Origin: Nonomuraea rubra
Lineage (GTDB): Bacteria > Actinomycetota > Actinomycetes > Streptosporangiales > Streptosporangiaceae
DNA: 64,000 bases
Assembly (NCBI RefSeq): GCF_014207985.1
Contig: NZ_JACHMI010000001.1
Span: forward strand, 11,825,001 to 11,889,000
Direction: 5' to 3'
Part shown: positions 29,618 to 37,143 of the stretch, piece by piece
Position numbering within the stretch: the first letter of the stretch is position 1
How the letters are laid out: the number at the start of each line of letters is the position of its first letter
The notes under the pieces: model-generated
The model's database searches: none
What the model was told of the DNA's origin: nothing
The model's input: only the letters and a program-made list of their open reading frames with translations
Program-made: the position numbers and the translations under genes

Positions 29618-30367
29618 TCAGGCGGGGATGACGACGATCGCCGTACGAACGCCGGTCCCGGACTCCCTGAAGGCGTCCTCCGGCAGCGGGATCACCTCGC
29701 CGCCGCGCTCGTCGAGCAGAGCGCGGAAGTCGGCAGCGGTCCGGTTCGTCCTGAACGAGACGCTTATCGACATCACCGACACCAGGCGACCGCCAGGCTT
29801 CACCAAGTCGAGGGCATGCCGGACATGAGTGATGTCTGCCTGCTTGGCGAACGGCGGGTTCATGACGGCGGCGTCATACCGCTCACCCGCCAGGTCGCCG
29901 AGCTGAACCGTCAGGAAGTCGGCGAGCAGTACCTGCCGCGCATACCCGGCCTCGCGAACGACCGCCGCCCTCTCGGGGTCGAGCTCCACACAGTCCACGA
30001 CCAGCCCGCGCGCGGCCATGGGGCCTGCGATGGCACCAGTGCCGGCAGATGGCTCCAGGACGGTCGAACCCGCCGAGAGGTTCGCGAGGTCCAGCAGGTG
30101 TTCCACCACCGTGGGTGGAGTCGGGAAGTACCCGAGGTCCTGCGGTGTGGTGATCTGCCCGGTGAGGAGCACCTGCTCCAGCACCTCGGACGGGTCGCCG
30201 TCGAACAGGTGGGCCTTGGCCTTCCGGTTCCACTTCCCGCCCGTCGCCTGCAAGACCTTGTCCACCTTCTTGTAGAAGGCGTATTCCATCTGGCCCGCGA
30301 TGCGGACCTGGTTGCCGTCGATGACCAGGGCGTCGATCTCGGCGAGGACATCAGTACTGACGCGCAT
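29618..30367 (-). CDS. N6-adenine DNA methyltransferase
   Basis: 249 residues. A HARP-like or substrate-binding N-terminus (about 15-65, VRIAGQMEYAFYKKVDKVL...) precedes a SAM-binding motif LEPSAGTGA (104-112) and catalytic motif NPPF (170-173), the gamma order of N6-adenine methyltransferases. A FPTPPTVVEHLL segment is typical of phage-encoded forms. It probably modifies element DNA or antagonises host restriction. Ribosome site AAAGG. No cognate endonuclease adjacent. Confidence 0.8.
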   Translation of the reverse strand: MRVSTDVLAEIDALVIDGNQVRIAGQMEYAFYKKVDKVLQATGGKWNRKAKAHLFDGDPSEVLEQVLLTGQITTPQDLGYFPTPPTVVEHLLDLANLSAGSTVLEPSAGTGAIAGPMAARGLVVDCVELDPERAAVVREAGYARQVLLADFLTVQLGDLAGERYDAAVMNPPFAKQADITHVRHALDLVKPGGRLVSVMSISVSFRTNRTAADFRALLDERGGEVIPLPEDAFRESGTGVRTAIVVIPA

Positions 30368-30385
30368 GACTGCCTTTCTGGATGG

Positions 30386-30796
30386 CTAGAACGGGGCCTC
30401 GGAGTCGACCGGCTCCCACGCGTGGACCGAGAGCATCCGCCGCCACAACTGCGCCGCCGCGTGCCGGTTGACGTACGCGATCACGCCCTTGTCCGGCGAG
30501 ATCGGCGGCCCGCTGGGCTCAGCCGGGAAGTTCGGCCCGCCCGTGACCGCCCACTCCTCGCGCTTCTCCAGCGCCTCCCACTCGGCGATCCGCTGGCGGG
30601 CCGCACGCAGCTCGGCGATGAGATCGGGCACCTGGATGTAGACCATCTGGCCCCAGGCCGGCAGTGCGTCCGGCCCGGCTGCCAGGTCGAGGAGCTTCTC
30701 CAGAGCGTCCAGGTCGAGGGGCGGCGCCTGCTCCGGCTCCTCCGGCTCGCCCGGCTCCCGGTCGTTCGGCGAGGACAGGTCGTCCATGTGGGTCAT
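30386..30796 (-). CDS. Hypothetical phage protein
   Basis: 136 residues from MTHMDDLSSPNDREP. A proline/glutamate-rich lead, helix (ALEKLLDLAAGP...LIAELRAARQRIAEWEALEKREEW) and a basic C-terminus (AYVNRHAAAQLWRRML). Ribosome site AGGAG. No known family. Confidence 0.5.
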   Translation of the reverse strand: MTHMDDLSSPNDREPGEPEEPEQAPPLDLDALEKLLDLAAGPDALPAWGQMVYIQVPDLIAELRAARQRIAEWEALEKREEWAVTGGPNFPAEPSGPPISPDKGVIAYVNRHAAAQLWRRMLSVHAWEPVDSEAPF

Positions 30797-30806
30797 GAGG
30801 GGTCTC

Positions 30807-30941
30807 CTAGGCGATGTAGTGGGCGGCGACGGCGACCACTGCGACAATGAGGACGGCGAACCCGAGCAGTTTCAGCAGGCCACTGGCCAGGCATCCGGGA
30901 GAGTCGTCTCGCTCGTCACGGGCGGGAGTGGGCCAGATCAT
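30807..30941 (-). CDS. Tiny membrane protein
   Basis: 44 residues; ATG with GAGGAGACC upstream. MIWPTPARDERDDSPGCLASG then a hydrophobic helix (about 22-43). Identified by frame, ribosome site and coding position between two phage genes. Confidence 0.5.
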   Translation of the reverse strand: MIWPTPARDERDDSPGCLASGLLKLLGFAVLIVAVVAVAAHYIA

Positions 30942-30951
30942 GGAGGTCTCC

Positions 30952-31089
30952 TCAGGGGGCGTGGAGGTCGGAGGGATTGCCGATGACGGCCTGCTCCCTC
31001 AGGTGGTAAGCGGCCATCGCCGTACAGCAGGCGCACTCACCGCAGCGCACGCCGGACTCGTAGACGGCCTGGCATTCGAGCTCGGTCAT
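30952..31089 (-). CDS. Tiny Cys-rich protein
   Basis: 45 residues, MTELECQAVYESGVRCGECACCTAM, with five cysteines in CxxC-like spacing; ATGA-coupled to the HNH gene. Possibly a small zinc module. Function unknown. Confidence 0.45.
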   Translation of the reverse strand: MTELECQAVYESGVRCGECACCTAMAAYHLREQAVIGNPSDLHAP

Positions 31090-31595
31090 GGCGTCGGCTC
31101 ACCGCCAGAGATGACCCACTTGCCGTCCGGGCTCGGGTACGCCCATGTGGTGCCGAGCAGCAGGACGGGTACGTCCAGCGGGTCGAAGCCCGTCCGCACC
31201 AGGTAGCCGTGGTTGTACGCCTCGGTGCGGTGCGACTCCACGTAGCCGTGGCAGCCGGTCGTCCCCGAGCCGCACAACAGCAGCAGGTTCTCGGCCGTGT
31301 TCTCGCCGCCGCGGCCCCGCGGGATCCGGTGGTGGATGGAGTCCTCATCGCGCGGCACCACAGCACCGCAGCGGACGCACGCCTTGTCGCGGGCCTCCAC
31401 TAGGGCGCGGAGCTTCGGAGACGGGCCGGAGTTCGGCTGAGGGAACTTCAGATGCCAGCCGTTCCGGCACAGCTCCACGTCGGACGGCAGGACGCTCCGC
31501 AGCCCGAGGGCGTGCATCCGGTCCAGTCGCCGGCGGGCCTCTGCCTCGTTGGCGAAGGTCTCCTTGTTGCAGCAGGGCTGCACGCGGGTTTTCAT
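31086..31595 (-). CDS. HNH endonuclease
   Basis: 169 residues. CVRCG (about 73-77) then SIHHRIPRGRGGENTAENLLLLCGSGTTGCHGYVESH (about 87-123) is a complete HNH fold: zinc cysteines, catalytic HH pair and the downstream NLLLLC..CHG..H. The N-terminal CCNKETFANEAEARRRLDRM is a typical zinc-ribbon extension of actinophage HNH proteins. Could be a packaging-associated or homing endonuclease; no terminase lies nearby. Confidence 0.8.
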   Translation of the reverse strand: MKTRVQPCCNKETFANEAEARRRLDRMHALGLRSVLPSDVELCRNGWHLKFPQPNSGPSPKLRALVEARDKACVRCGAVVPRDEDSIHHRIPRGRGGENTAENLLLLCGSGTTGCHGYVESHRTEAYNHGYLVRTGFDPLDVPVLLLGTTWAYPSPDGKWVISGGEPTP

Positions 31596-31972
31596 CGCCC
31601 GCTCCCGGCGATCTCGTACGCCTGCCGCACCGACGCGCCCAGCGAGCGGACGATCTCCGCTTGGTCGCGGACCACCCTCAGGTGGTCCTGCGCGGCTTCA
31701 CGCTTGGCCACTGCTATGTCGTAGTGGTAGCGCTGGCCTGCCGCCTGCTCGTCCACCCACGCGTCTCGCTCAGCGGTGGTGAAGCCGCCGCGGGTCACCT
31801 TCGGGCAGTCGCCGGAGAACATCGCCCGCCGCTTCGCGGCCTCGTAGGCGTGTTTGGCGTCCACCTCAGCGTCCCGCGCCTGAGCGAGAGCCTGCTGGGC
31901 GCGGGTCAGGTCCGTCACCAGGCGGCGAAGACGAGCCTCGACACCGGTAGGGGTGGTCAGGTCATCACTCAC
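31592..31972 (-). CDS. Coiled-coil phage protein
   Basis: 126 residues from a GTG overlapping the upstream stop by 8 bp. Long charged helices (EARLRRLVTDLTRAQQALAQARDAEVDAKHAYEAAKRRAM and QRYHYDIAVAKREAAQDHLRVVRDQAEIVRSL) predict antiparallel coiled coils. Lies with a RecA-like ATPase gene cluster, suggesting a recombination accessory role (inference). Confidence 0.5.
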   Translation of the reverse strand: MSDDLTTPTGVEARLRRLVTDLTRAQQALAQARDAEVDAKHAYEAAKRRAMFSGDCPKVTRGGFTTAERDAWVDEQAAGQRYHYDIAVAKREAAQDHLRVVRDQAEIVRSLGASVRQAYEIAGSGR

Positions 31973-32477
31973 TGGGCTCACCGCCGCGGCGGACGCCGAG
32001 CATGCCAGCCAGGTCGATGCCGTCGATCTGTGGCAGGTCCTTCTCCTCGACAACATCCAGGAACCGCTCGGCGCCGTCGTCGGCGTAGAACCGCTGCGAA
32101 GGAGTCGCCCCGAGACCGATCTCCACGCCGGGGATCTCCCGGCCTTCCTTGTCCACCGGTGCGCCGTTCTTCAGCGCCTCCTCCAGCACCTTCACCTCGT
32201 ACGCGGTCCGCACGGTCGGGATGTGCTCGACCTCGGTGGGCGCGGTCTCCTGGACGAACGCGACGAACTTGTCCCTGTCGGTGACGATCGCCTTCGGCTC
32301 CGGCTCCGTCATGGCGACCTTGCCCAGCCGGGCGGCGCCGAGCTTGGCCGCGTTCTTGTCGCCGGGCTCCTGCTCAATAAACGGCGTCACGTACTTGAGA
32401 GCCGCGCTGATCTGCGACTGGCGCATCTTCAGCAGCGCGAACACCATCCGTGCGTCCTTCGGGGTCAGGTCGCTCAT
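31965..32477 (-). CDS. Hypothetical phage protein, recombination cluster
   Basis: 170 residues. Helical first half (DARMVFALLKMRQSQISAALKYVTPFIEQEPGDK) and a FVAFVQETAPTEVEHIPTVRTAYEVKVL segment. Neither sequence nor motif identifies it, but position between a coiled-coil gene and the RecA-like ATPase suggests it belongs to the same module. Confidence 0.5.
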   Translation of the reverse strand: MSDLTPKDARMVFALLKMRQSQISAALKYVTPFIEQEPGDKNAAKLGAARLGKVAMTEPEPKAIVTDRDKFVAFVQETAPTEVEHIPTVRTAYEVKVLEEALKNGAPVDKEGREIPGVEIGLGATPSQRFYADDGAERFLDVVEEKDLPQIDGIDLAGMLGVRRGGEPSE

Positions 32478-32881
32478 GCCGCCTCGTCTCCTCTCGGCGT
32501 GACGTGGACCTCGATGTCGTACTCCCAGCCGATCGCGTTCATCGACGCGTACCGGTGCTCCTTGATGCGCACATGGACGGGGATCGTGAACGGCTCCGCG
32601 TCATCCGCCAGCGGGCGCCCCCAGAGCACCTCACGGCCGCCGATCAGTTCTGGCTCGTCGCAGGCCAGGTAGTCGTGAATGTCGGGGAACAGGTCGTCCC
32701 CGCCCGCCGGGCAGTCCTGGCACGACAGCGACGGCTGCTCGCCGGGCTCGCCCTCGACCTGCCAGGCGTGCCCCGAGGGGCGGGCCGCGCACGCGGTGAT
32801 GTCGCGGTCCCGCACCTCCAGCCAGTCGAGGAAGTTCGTCTCCTCAGACGGCTTCTCGGGTTCGATCTCGAAGAGGATCAC
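32474..32881 (-). CDS. Hypothetical phage protein
   Basis: 135 residues from a GTG overlapping the ATPase stop as GTGA. VILFEIEPEKPSEETNFLDWLEVRDRD at the start, a CQDCPAGGDDL segment, and a beta-strand end HVRIKEHRYASMNAIGWEYDIEVHVTP. Function unknown. Confidence 0.5.
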   Translation of the reverse strand: MILFEIEPEKPSEETNFLDWLEVRDRDITACAARPSGHAWQVEGEPGEQPSLSCQDCPAGGDDLFPDIHDYLACDEPELIGGREVLWGRPLADDAEPFTIPVHVRIKEHRYASMNAIGWEYDIEVHVTPRGDEAA

Positions 32882-33903
32882 GCGGCGGCTCCGTGCGACT
32901 CGGACGTCATCTGTCCCTTCAGCGCCCGCACGCGGGCCCGAACCAGTTCCGCTTCCGGGGCGGTGATCTCGCCGGCCTTGCCGAGCGGGTTGATCGCGGT
33001 CCACACGCCCTGAAGGGCGTCGAGGTTCGCGGCGTCTTCGGCTTCGCTCAGCAGCCGCTTGGCCGCGTCGGACAGGTTGTCCAAGTCCGGGGACTCGTCG
33101 CCGGGCTTCATCTCGGTCATGTCGCGGACGTTCGCCGCGGACGGATCACACTTGAGGGCGTCGAAGATGAGGCGTTCCAGCGTGAAGTCCGGCATCGGCT
33201 GCGGCTTGTCCACACCCGGGCGGATCTCCGCGTGAACCGAACGCGCTCCGACGACGATGGGCGGGTGCTCGCGGGACAGGCGGACCCAGACGGAGGCGTC
33301 GAAGGCGAGGTTCTTGTGGCCCTCCACCTTGTAGTCCTTCGACCCTTCGACCGGCCTGCCGGACGCGTCGAGGGAGGCGACCTCCTTGCCGCGGGCCGTC
33401 ATGACCACGATCCCGGGGAAGGTCATCAGCACCGTCATCAGGCGCCGGTGCCGGGCGGTGGCGTCGTTCCACAGGTTCATGGGCACCTGCACCTCAGCGT
33501 TCGGATCCCGCTGCAGCCGCTGCTGGTTCGACCTCGACCCCTTGGCGCGGTTCGCCGCCCAGTCCTTGAGCAGGTCCCACTCGGCCGTCATCGAGTCGAT
33601 GACCAGCACCACCGGCGGTTCGCCAGCGTCGGCCGCCCGGGCAGCTTCCTGCCGGATCTCTGCGACCTGGCCCACGATGTCCTGCCACGTGCCGTCGTGC
33701 TCCACCACGAGATAGCGCGCTCCAGGGATCGCGCCGTACTCGTCGGCGGCGCCCTCGTTGAGGTCGATCCAGTACGTCTGGCCGACCTTCTCGGAGGCGG
33801 ACAGTTCGGCGGCAGCCCAGCTCTTGCCCGCCTTTTCTCCGCCTTCAAGGAGGACAACCGGCCAGGGCACCACGCCGGTGGGCTTCCTCGTCTTGATCGC
33901 CAT
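32878..33903 (-). CDS. RecA-like phage ATPase (Sak4/AAA_24-like)
   Basis: 341 residues from MAIKTRKPTG. Walker A GGEKAGKS (21-28) and Walker B VVLVIDSM (about 98-105), with a VVMTARGKEV segment (about 162-171), match the phage RecA-core ATPases called AAA_24 or Sak4-like, which act with single-strand annealing. The C-terminal third (about 255-341) is an additional helical domain. Probably the element's recombinase or repair ATPase. Confidence 0.75.
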   Translation of the reverse strand: MAIKTRKPTGVVPWPVVLLEGGEKAGKSWAAAELSASEKVGQTYWIDLNEGAADEYGAIPGARYLVVEHDGTWQDIVGQVAEIRQEAARAADAGEPPVVLVIDSMTAEWDLLKDWAANRAKGSRSNQQRLQRDPNAEVQVPMNLWNDATARHRRLMTVLMTFPGIVVMTARGKEVASLDASGRPVEGSKDYKVEGHKNLAFDASVWVRLSREHPPIVVGARSVHAEIRPGVDKPQPMPDFTLERLIFDALKCDPSAANVRDMTEMKPGDESPDLDNLSDAAKRLLSEAEDAANLDALQGVWTAINPLGKAGEITAPEAELVRARVRALKGQMTSESHGAAA

Positions 33904-34172
33904 CAGGCGTCGTCTCCCTTGTTCTTGGGGGCGCGGCGGCCGGCCTTGCGGATGCTCGCCCTGACCGTCAGCAGCCACGCCACGTGGTCCGTCACCGACT
34001 GCTCCAGCACTCGCGTGCACTCGTGGTCGTGCTGCACGACCAGACCGCGCCAACCGCGCTGCTTGCCGAGCCTGAGGACGTCGTCCATCCCGAGCAGGTG
34101 ACCTGTCTCGGCCCAGACGCGGGTGATGACCGTGTTCACCTTCAGCCAGCGGCCCATCGCGGGAGCGGTCAC
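33903..34172 (-). CDS. Hypothetical small phage protein
   Basis: 89 residues, MTAPAMGRWLKVNTVITRVWAETGHLLGMDDVLRLGKQRGWRGLVVQHDHEC; ends in a basic KAGRRAPKNKGDD tail. TGATG overlap with the ATPase start. Possible DNA-binding accessory. Confidence 0.45.
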   Translation of the reverse strand: MTAPAMGRWLKVNTVITRVWAETGHLLGMDDVLRLGKQRGWRGLVVQHDHECTRVLEQSVTDHVAWLLTVRASIRKAGRRAPKNKGDDA

Positions 34173-34405
34173 GTCGCCTGCTCCTTCCGGTACAGGTCTT
34201 CCGCCTCGTCGCCGATCTCTGGGCCTCCGCCCACGGTCGGGCGTTGCCGTTCCACCAGGGCGGCGACCGCCCCGGCGTGGACCTCCAGGTGGTCACCTGC
34301 CGGGCGGGAGAGGATCTCCTCCTCCACTGCCATCCGGCGCACCTCGTGCACCGGCAGGCGCAGGCGGACAGCGGCGTCCGACAGGGATATCCACAGGGCG
34401 CTCAT
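34169..34405 (-). CDS. HTH-like small regulator
   Basis: 78 residues. ISLSDAAVRLRLPVHEVRRMAVEEEI (about 6-31) resembles a MerR/excisionase helix-turn-helix, followed by SRPAGDHLEVHAGAVAALVERQR. Coupled on both sides. Role unknown. Confidence 0.5.
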   Translation of the reverse strand: MSALWISLSDAAVRLRLPVHEVRRMAVEEEILSRPAGDHLEVHAGAVAALVERQRPTVGGGPEIGDEAEDLYRKEQAT

Positions 34406-34683
34406 GCTCCCGCTCCCGCCTTCTCAGCGAGACGGGCAGCCTCAACGGGGTGGAGCGCGGCGACCGCGACGAGTTCCTCGTGCTCGGGCCGCTCCCGCCA
34501 CCCGGCGAGGTCCACCCAGCCGCCGCTGTTGCGGCCGATTGTGGGCACCATGCGCACGTCTGGGCGGTGGATCCAGACGGTGTCGTCGTCCTCATAGCTG
34601 CTGACGATCCACGTGCCGTCCACGCCGTCCCAGGTGACGGTGTCGCCCTCGCGAGGCGTCCACGCGATCGTCTCGGCGTTCAC
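34402..34683 (-). CDS. Hypothetical phage protein
   Basis: 93 residues from a GTG overlapping the upstream stop (GTGA). Beta-rich: DTVTWDGVDGTWIVSSYEDDDTVWIHRPDVRMV, then a helix. Resembles an SH3-like small barrel, but no family is certain. Confidence 0.5.
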   Translation of the reverse strand: MNAETIAWTPREGDTVTWDGVDGTWIVSSYEDDDTVWIHRPDVRMVPTIGRNSGGWVDLAGWRERPEHEELVAVAALHPVEAARLAEKAGAGA

Positions 34684-34817
34684 TGCTCACGCTCCGGACG
34701 CTGCTCGGCGATCTGCGTCTCAGCCGCGTACAGCCACGGGTAGGTGCGCTTCTCCCACTCGTAGTGGTCGATCTGCTCGGCAACGGCCCTGGGCGTCGGG
34801 GGCAGCACGTACGTCAC
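34680..34817 (-). CDS. Tiny hypothetical protein
   Basis: 45 residues from a GTG overlapping the upstream stop. VTYVLPPTPRAVAEQIDHYEWEKRTYPWLYA; helical. Coding inferred from coupling on both sides. Confidence 0.4.
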   Translation of the reverse strand: MTYVLPPTPRAVAEQIDHYEWEKRTYPWLYAAETQIAEQRPEREQ

Positions 34818-35086
34818 GACGCCACCTCACTGTCCTGCTCACCCTGCTCCGCGAGCAGAGCAGCGAGCGATGCGGCGTCAAGCAGCCGGTCCTTCTCCTG
34901 GCTGGCCTCACGCACCCGCGGGTCCCACGGGTCACCAGCGGCGAGGGCGATCACCTCCGCGGCGGGGATCTCAGGCTGCCGCTCGGTCAAGCACGCGGCC
35001 AGCAACGCCGTCCTCAAATGCCCGCCGCCGTTGTCGAGCCCGTACTCGTGGGCGTAAGCGGCGAGGGTTTCAAGTACCTTGGTCAT
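34814..35086 (-). CDS. Hypothetical small phage protein
   Basis: 90 residues, MTKVLETLAAYAHEYGLDNGGGHLRTALLAACL..; helical. A 16-residue reading at 35086-35136 immediately upstream shares one base with its start; that mini-frame is too short to call on its own. Confidence 0.5.
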   Translation of the reverse strand: MTKVLETLAAYAHEYGLDNGGGHLRTALLAACLTERQPEIPAAEVIALAAGDPWDPRVREASQEKDRLLDAASLAALLAEQGEQDSEVAS

Positions 35087-35143
35087 CAGGTCTCGCTCTC
35101 AGGTCGTTGGTCCGACTTCGGGTTGAGCGGGGTCATCGCGAGG

Positions 35144-35293
35144 TCAGCCCTGGACGGCTGGCCTCGCGGCTTGTACGGGCTTGTGGTGCCGGCCGTCGTA
35201 GGAGTCCGCGGCGTCGATCTCGTACAGGAGGGAGATCCGCTGCGAGAAGGCGAGCGTCATCTCCGCGGCGGCGAGTCGCTCGATGGCGGTCAT
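35144..35293 (-). CDS. Tiny hypothetical protein
   Basis: 49 residues, MTAIERLAAAEMTLAFSQRISLLYEIDAADSYDGRHHKP; helical then acidic-histidine tail. Follows the excisionase-like gene after three bases; ribosome site weak. Confidence 0.35.
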   Translation of the reverse strand: MTAIERLAAAEMTLAFSQRISLLYEIDAADSYDGRHHKPVQAARPAVQG

Positions 35294-35296
35294 GCT

Positions 35297-35635
35297 TCAG
35301 CCCTCCTGCCGGTAAAGGCGGGACACCGAGCGGTCGGCGACGGGGATCCTCTTGTTGTTCGCAGTCGGAGGCGCTGGCCGCTTGCGCGGCGTGTCACGCG
35401 GCGGCGTCTGTGGCGTGCGCTTCTGTGTGGCCGGTCGCGTCTCGGCCTTGCGCTGCTGGGGCTCCTGAGCGGCGCCTCGGATGATCTCGGCGATCTGCTC
35501 GTCCGTCCAGAACACGTGGTGTCCGAGCTTGGAGCGCGGGATGTTACCGGCCGCGCCCTGCTGGTACATCCAGCTCTTGCTCTTGCCGACCAGCCTCCCC
35601 GCCTGCTCGGCATCGTGGCAGCCCGGGGGGATCAC
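35297..35635 (-). CDS. Excisionase-like helix-turn-helix protein
   Basis: 112 residues from a GTG overlapping the XRE stop as GTGA. AEQAGRLVGKSKSWMYQQGAAGNIPRSKLGHHVFWTDEQIAEII (about 9-52) is the winged HTH_17 type used by phage excisionases; a proline/lysine-rich tail follows. An Xis role is plausible, although the integrase is 2.4 kb away on the other strand. Confidence 0.65.
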   Translation of the reverse strand: MIPPGCHDAEQAGRLVGKSKSWMYQQGAAGNIPRSKLGHHVFWTDEQIAEIIRGAAQEPQQRKAETRPATQKRTPQTPPRDTPRKRPAPPTANNKRIPVADRSVSRLYRQEG

Positions 35636-35904
35636 GCCGTCTCCTCAAGTGCCGTGTCGAATTCAACGACGTGGAAGAGGTCGTCGAAGGTCAGGCCGTA
35701 CTGCTGCACGCGGAGGAGGAGGCGGGCTTGGAACTGGGGACCGGGGTCGGATCGTCCGCGGATGACGCGGCTGTATTGGCCTTGGTCAACCCCTAGGGCC
35801 TCCGCGACCTCGGTGGCGGTCTTGCAGCCGAGCGCCTCCTTGAGTTGTTCGTCCACTCCGGCGCGAAGTCGGATGGTTGCTCCTTGACTCATGTACATAG
35901 ACAT
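35632..35904 (-). CDS. XRE-family regulator (second switch, Cro-like)
   Basis: 90 residues from ATG 35904 or ATG 35892; the latter lies within the operator palindrome. LKEALGCKTATEVAEALGVDQGQYSRVIRGRSDPGPQFQARLLLRVQQYGL (about 22-72) is an XRE HTH. Divergent from the repressor-like gene at 36071. Confidence 0.7.
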   Translation of the reverse strand: MSMYMSQGATIRLRAGVDEQLKEALGCKTATEVAEALGVDQGQYSRVIRGRSDPGPQFQARLLLRVQQYGLTFDDLFHVVEFDTALEETA

Positions 35905-35917
35905 TAGCTATGTACAT
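35891..35917. promoter_or_regulatory. ATGTACATAG inverted-repeat operator
   Basis: Perfect 10-bp arms ATGTACATAG / CTATGTACAT (35891-35900 / 35908-35917) with a 7-base spacer, overlapping the start of the leftward XRE gene. Related sequences TGCACATA and TTGTACATGG occur at about 36046-36053 and 36065-36074 before the rightward gene, suggesting multiple binding sites. Confidence 0.7.
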
Positions 35918-36034
35918 GGCGCAACGCAAGACGTTCGCGAGGTTGACTGGAACGGTCTAGGCCGTAAGGAGCTGGTGTTATGAGTGTGGCGCAAGAGATA
36001 GGGCGCTGACGTGGCGTTATGCACATATGCAAGC

Positions 36035-36063
36035 TGGACGGATCATGCACATAGCCCTATGCT
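36035..36063 (+). promoter_or_regulatory. Putative promoter of the second repressor (leaderless)
   Basis: TGGACG (36035-36040), 17-bp spacer, TATGCT (36058-36063), then seven bases to the ATG at 36071. No ribosome site is present, fitting a leaderless transcript as at 29209. Confidence 0.5.
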
Positions 36064-36070
36064 CTTGTAC

Positions 36071-36583
36071 ATGGTCAAGAAGCCAAGCTGGCCCGTTGAC
36101 CGCTTCCGCGAACTGATCGACCAAATCCTGCGGGACACCGGGCTGCCCCAGGTACAACTCGCTGCACTCGTCCCGATGGACCAGTCGCAGCTCAGCCGCT
36201 GGAAGGCCGGCACCAGCAAGCCGAAACACGAAAGCTTGCAGTCCCTCGGTGTCGCGCTCGCCGAGCACTACCCTCACCTCGGCATCGGGCCAGACGAACT
36301 CATCAACTCCGTGTATCCGCGAGACACAGGAGACACGCCGGCCGAAGACCGGATGGAGATCCGTGATGGCTCCAACCGGTACAAGGCGCGGCCCAGCACA
36401 GGCATCCCCTCCTTTGACGACATCAAGGACCCGACACCGGCAGAGGCCGCAATGCTCGCCGTGCTTGCCGCGGTGCATGAGGATGTCCGGCACCTGAAAG
36501 AGCAGTTGGCCGTGATGCAGGCGGAGCGCCAAGCAGATCACGACGAGAGGGAGCGGGACGGCCGTAACCAGAAGGGCGCGTGA
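36071..36583 (+). CDS. XRE-family repressor-like protein
   Basis: 170 residues from MVKKPSWPVDRFREL. RFRELIDQILRDTGLPQVQLAALVPMDQSQLSRWKAGTSKPKHESLQSLGVAL (about 11-62) is an XRE HTH. The remainder is a linker and a C-terminal coiled coil (AVHEDVRHLKEQLAVMQAERQAD) that may dimerise it. First gene of the plus-strand cluster ending at the integrase; likely a lysogeny regulator. Confidence 0.75.
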   Translation: MVKKPSWPVDRFRELIDQILRDTGLPQVQLAALVPMDQSQLSRWKAGTSKPKHESLQSLGVALAEHYPHLGIGPDELINSVYPRDTGDTPAEDRMEIRDGSNRYKARPSTGIPSFDDIKDPTPAEAAMLAVLAAVHEDVRHLKEQLAVMQAERQADHDERERDGRNQKGA

Positions 36584-36756
36584 TTGTGCGCCCTTACACA
36601 ACTGAACATTCCCCAACGCTGTGTAACAAAATGACCACGATCGGCTTTGAGGTCTGGACCTTTAATCGCGAATAGGCGTCACATAAAGGTCCCGGCAACT
36701 CATAACGGCGAGGGATAGGAAACGAAACTGCGCGTCCCTGGGGAGGTGCGGGCGTT

Positions 36757-37143
36757 TTGGCGTCCCCACGAAGCAATGGAGCTTCTCCGAAAGAACCGTC
36801 CTACGACAATTTGGTCCAAAAAGTGCTACGGCTGGTCCAGCGGCCCACGCGTGAGCGCGTCATTGCAGCAGAGGTCGCAAGGGCGCTCCTGGAGCGCGAC
36901 AGGCTCGAACGCCAAGTGCGCGAAGTCTCCAACGACGAGGGCACACCCATCGAGGTCAGCCGCGCCATGCGCTCTCCAGCGGGCACCGATCAGGTCATCG
37001 AGCTGCGCTACGACGGCATGACAATCCGCGCCGCCCTTCACCCTTCCGGAAAACGAAACCCTGTCCGCGAAGCGAAAGTGTGGCACTGTTTGCGCGACAA
37101 CGCGGTGGAGACGAGAAAGCGACGTCGGGGGCAGCATCAGTGA
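36757..37143 (+). CDS. Hypothetical protein of the lysogeny cluster
   Basis: 128 residues from a TTG with GGGAGG ten bases upstream. A helical region (NLVQKVLRLVQRPTRERVIAAEVARALLERDRLERQVREV) is followed by a beta segment (TDQVIELRYDGMTIRAALHPSG). Coupled to the membrane-protein gene as GTGA. The 173 bp before it hold no gene. Function unknown. Confidence 0.55.
   Translation: MASPRSNGASPKEPSYDNLVQKVLRLVQRPTRERVIAAEVARALLERDRLERQVREVSNDEGTPIEVSRAMRSPAGTDQVIELRYDGMTIRAALHPSGKRNPVREAKVWHCLRDNAVETRKRRRGQHQ

Noticed and set aside
35086..35136. A 16-residue reading frame coupled to 34814-35086
   Set aside because: Too short, with a weak ribosome site; mentioned only with its neighbour.
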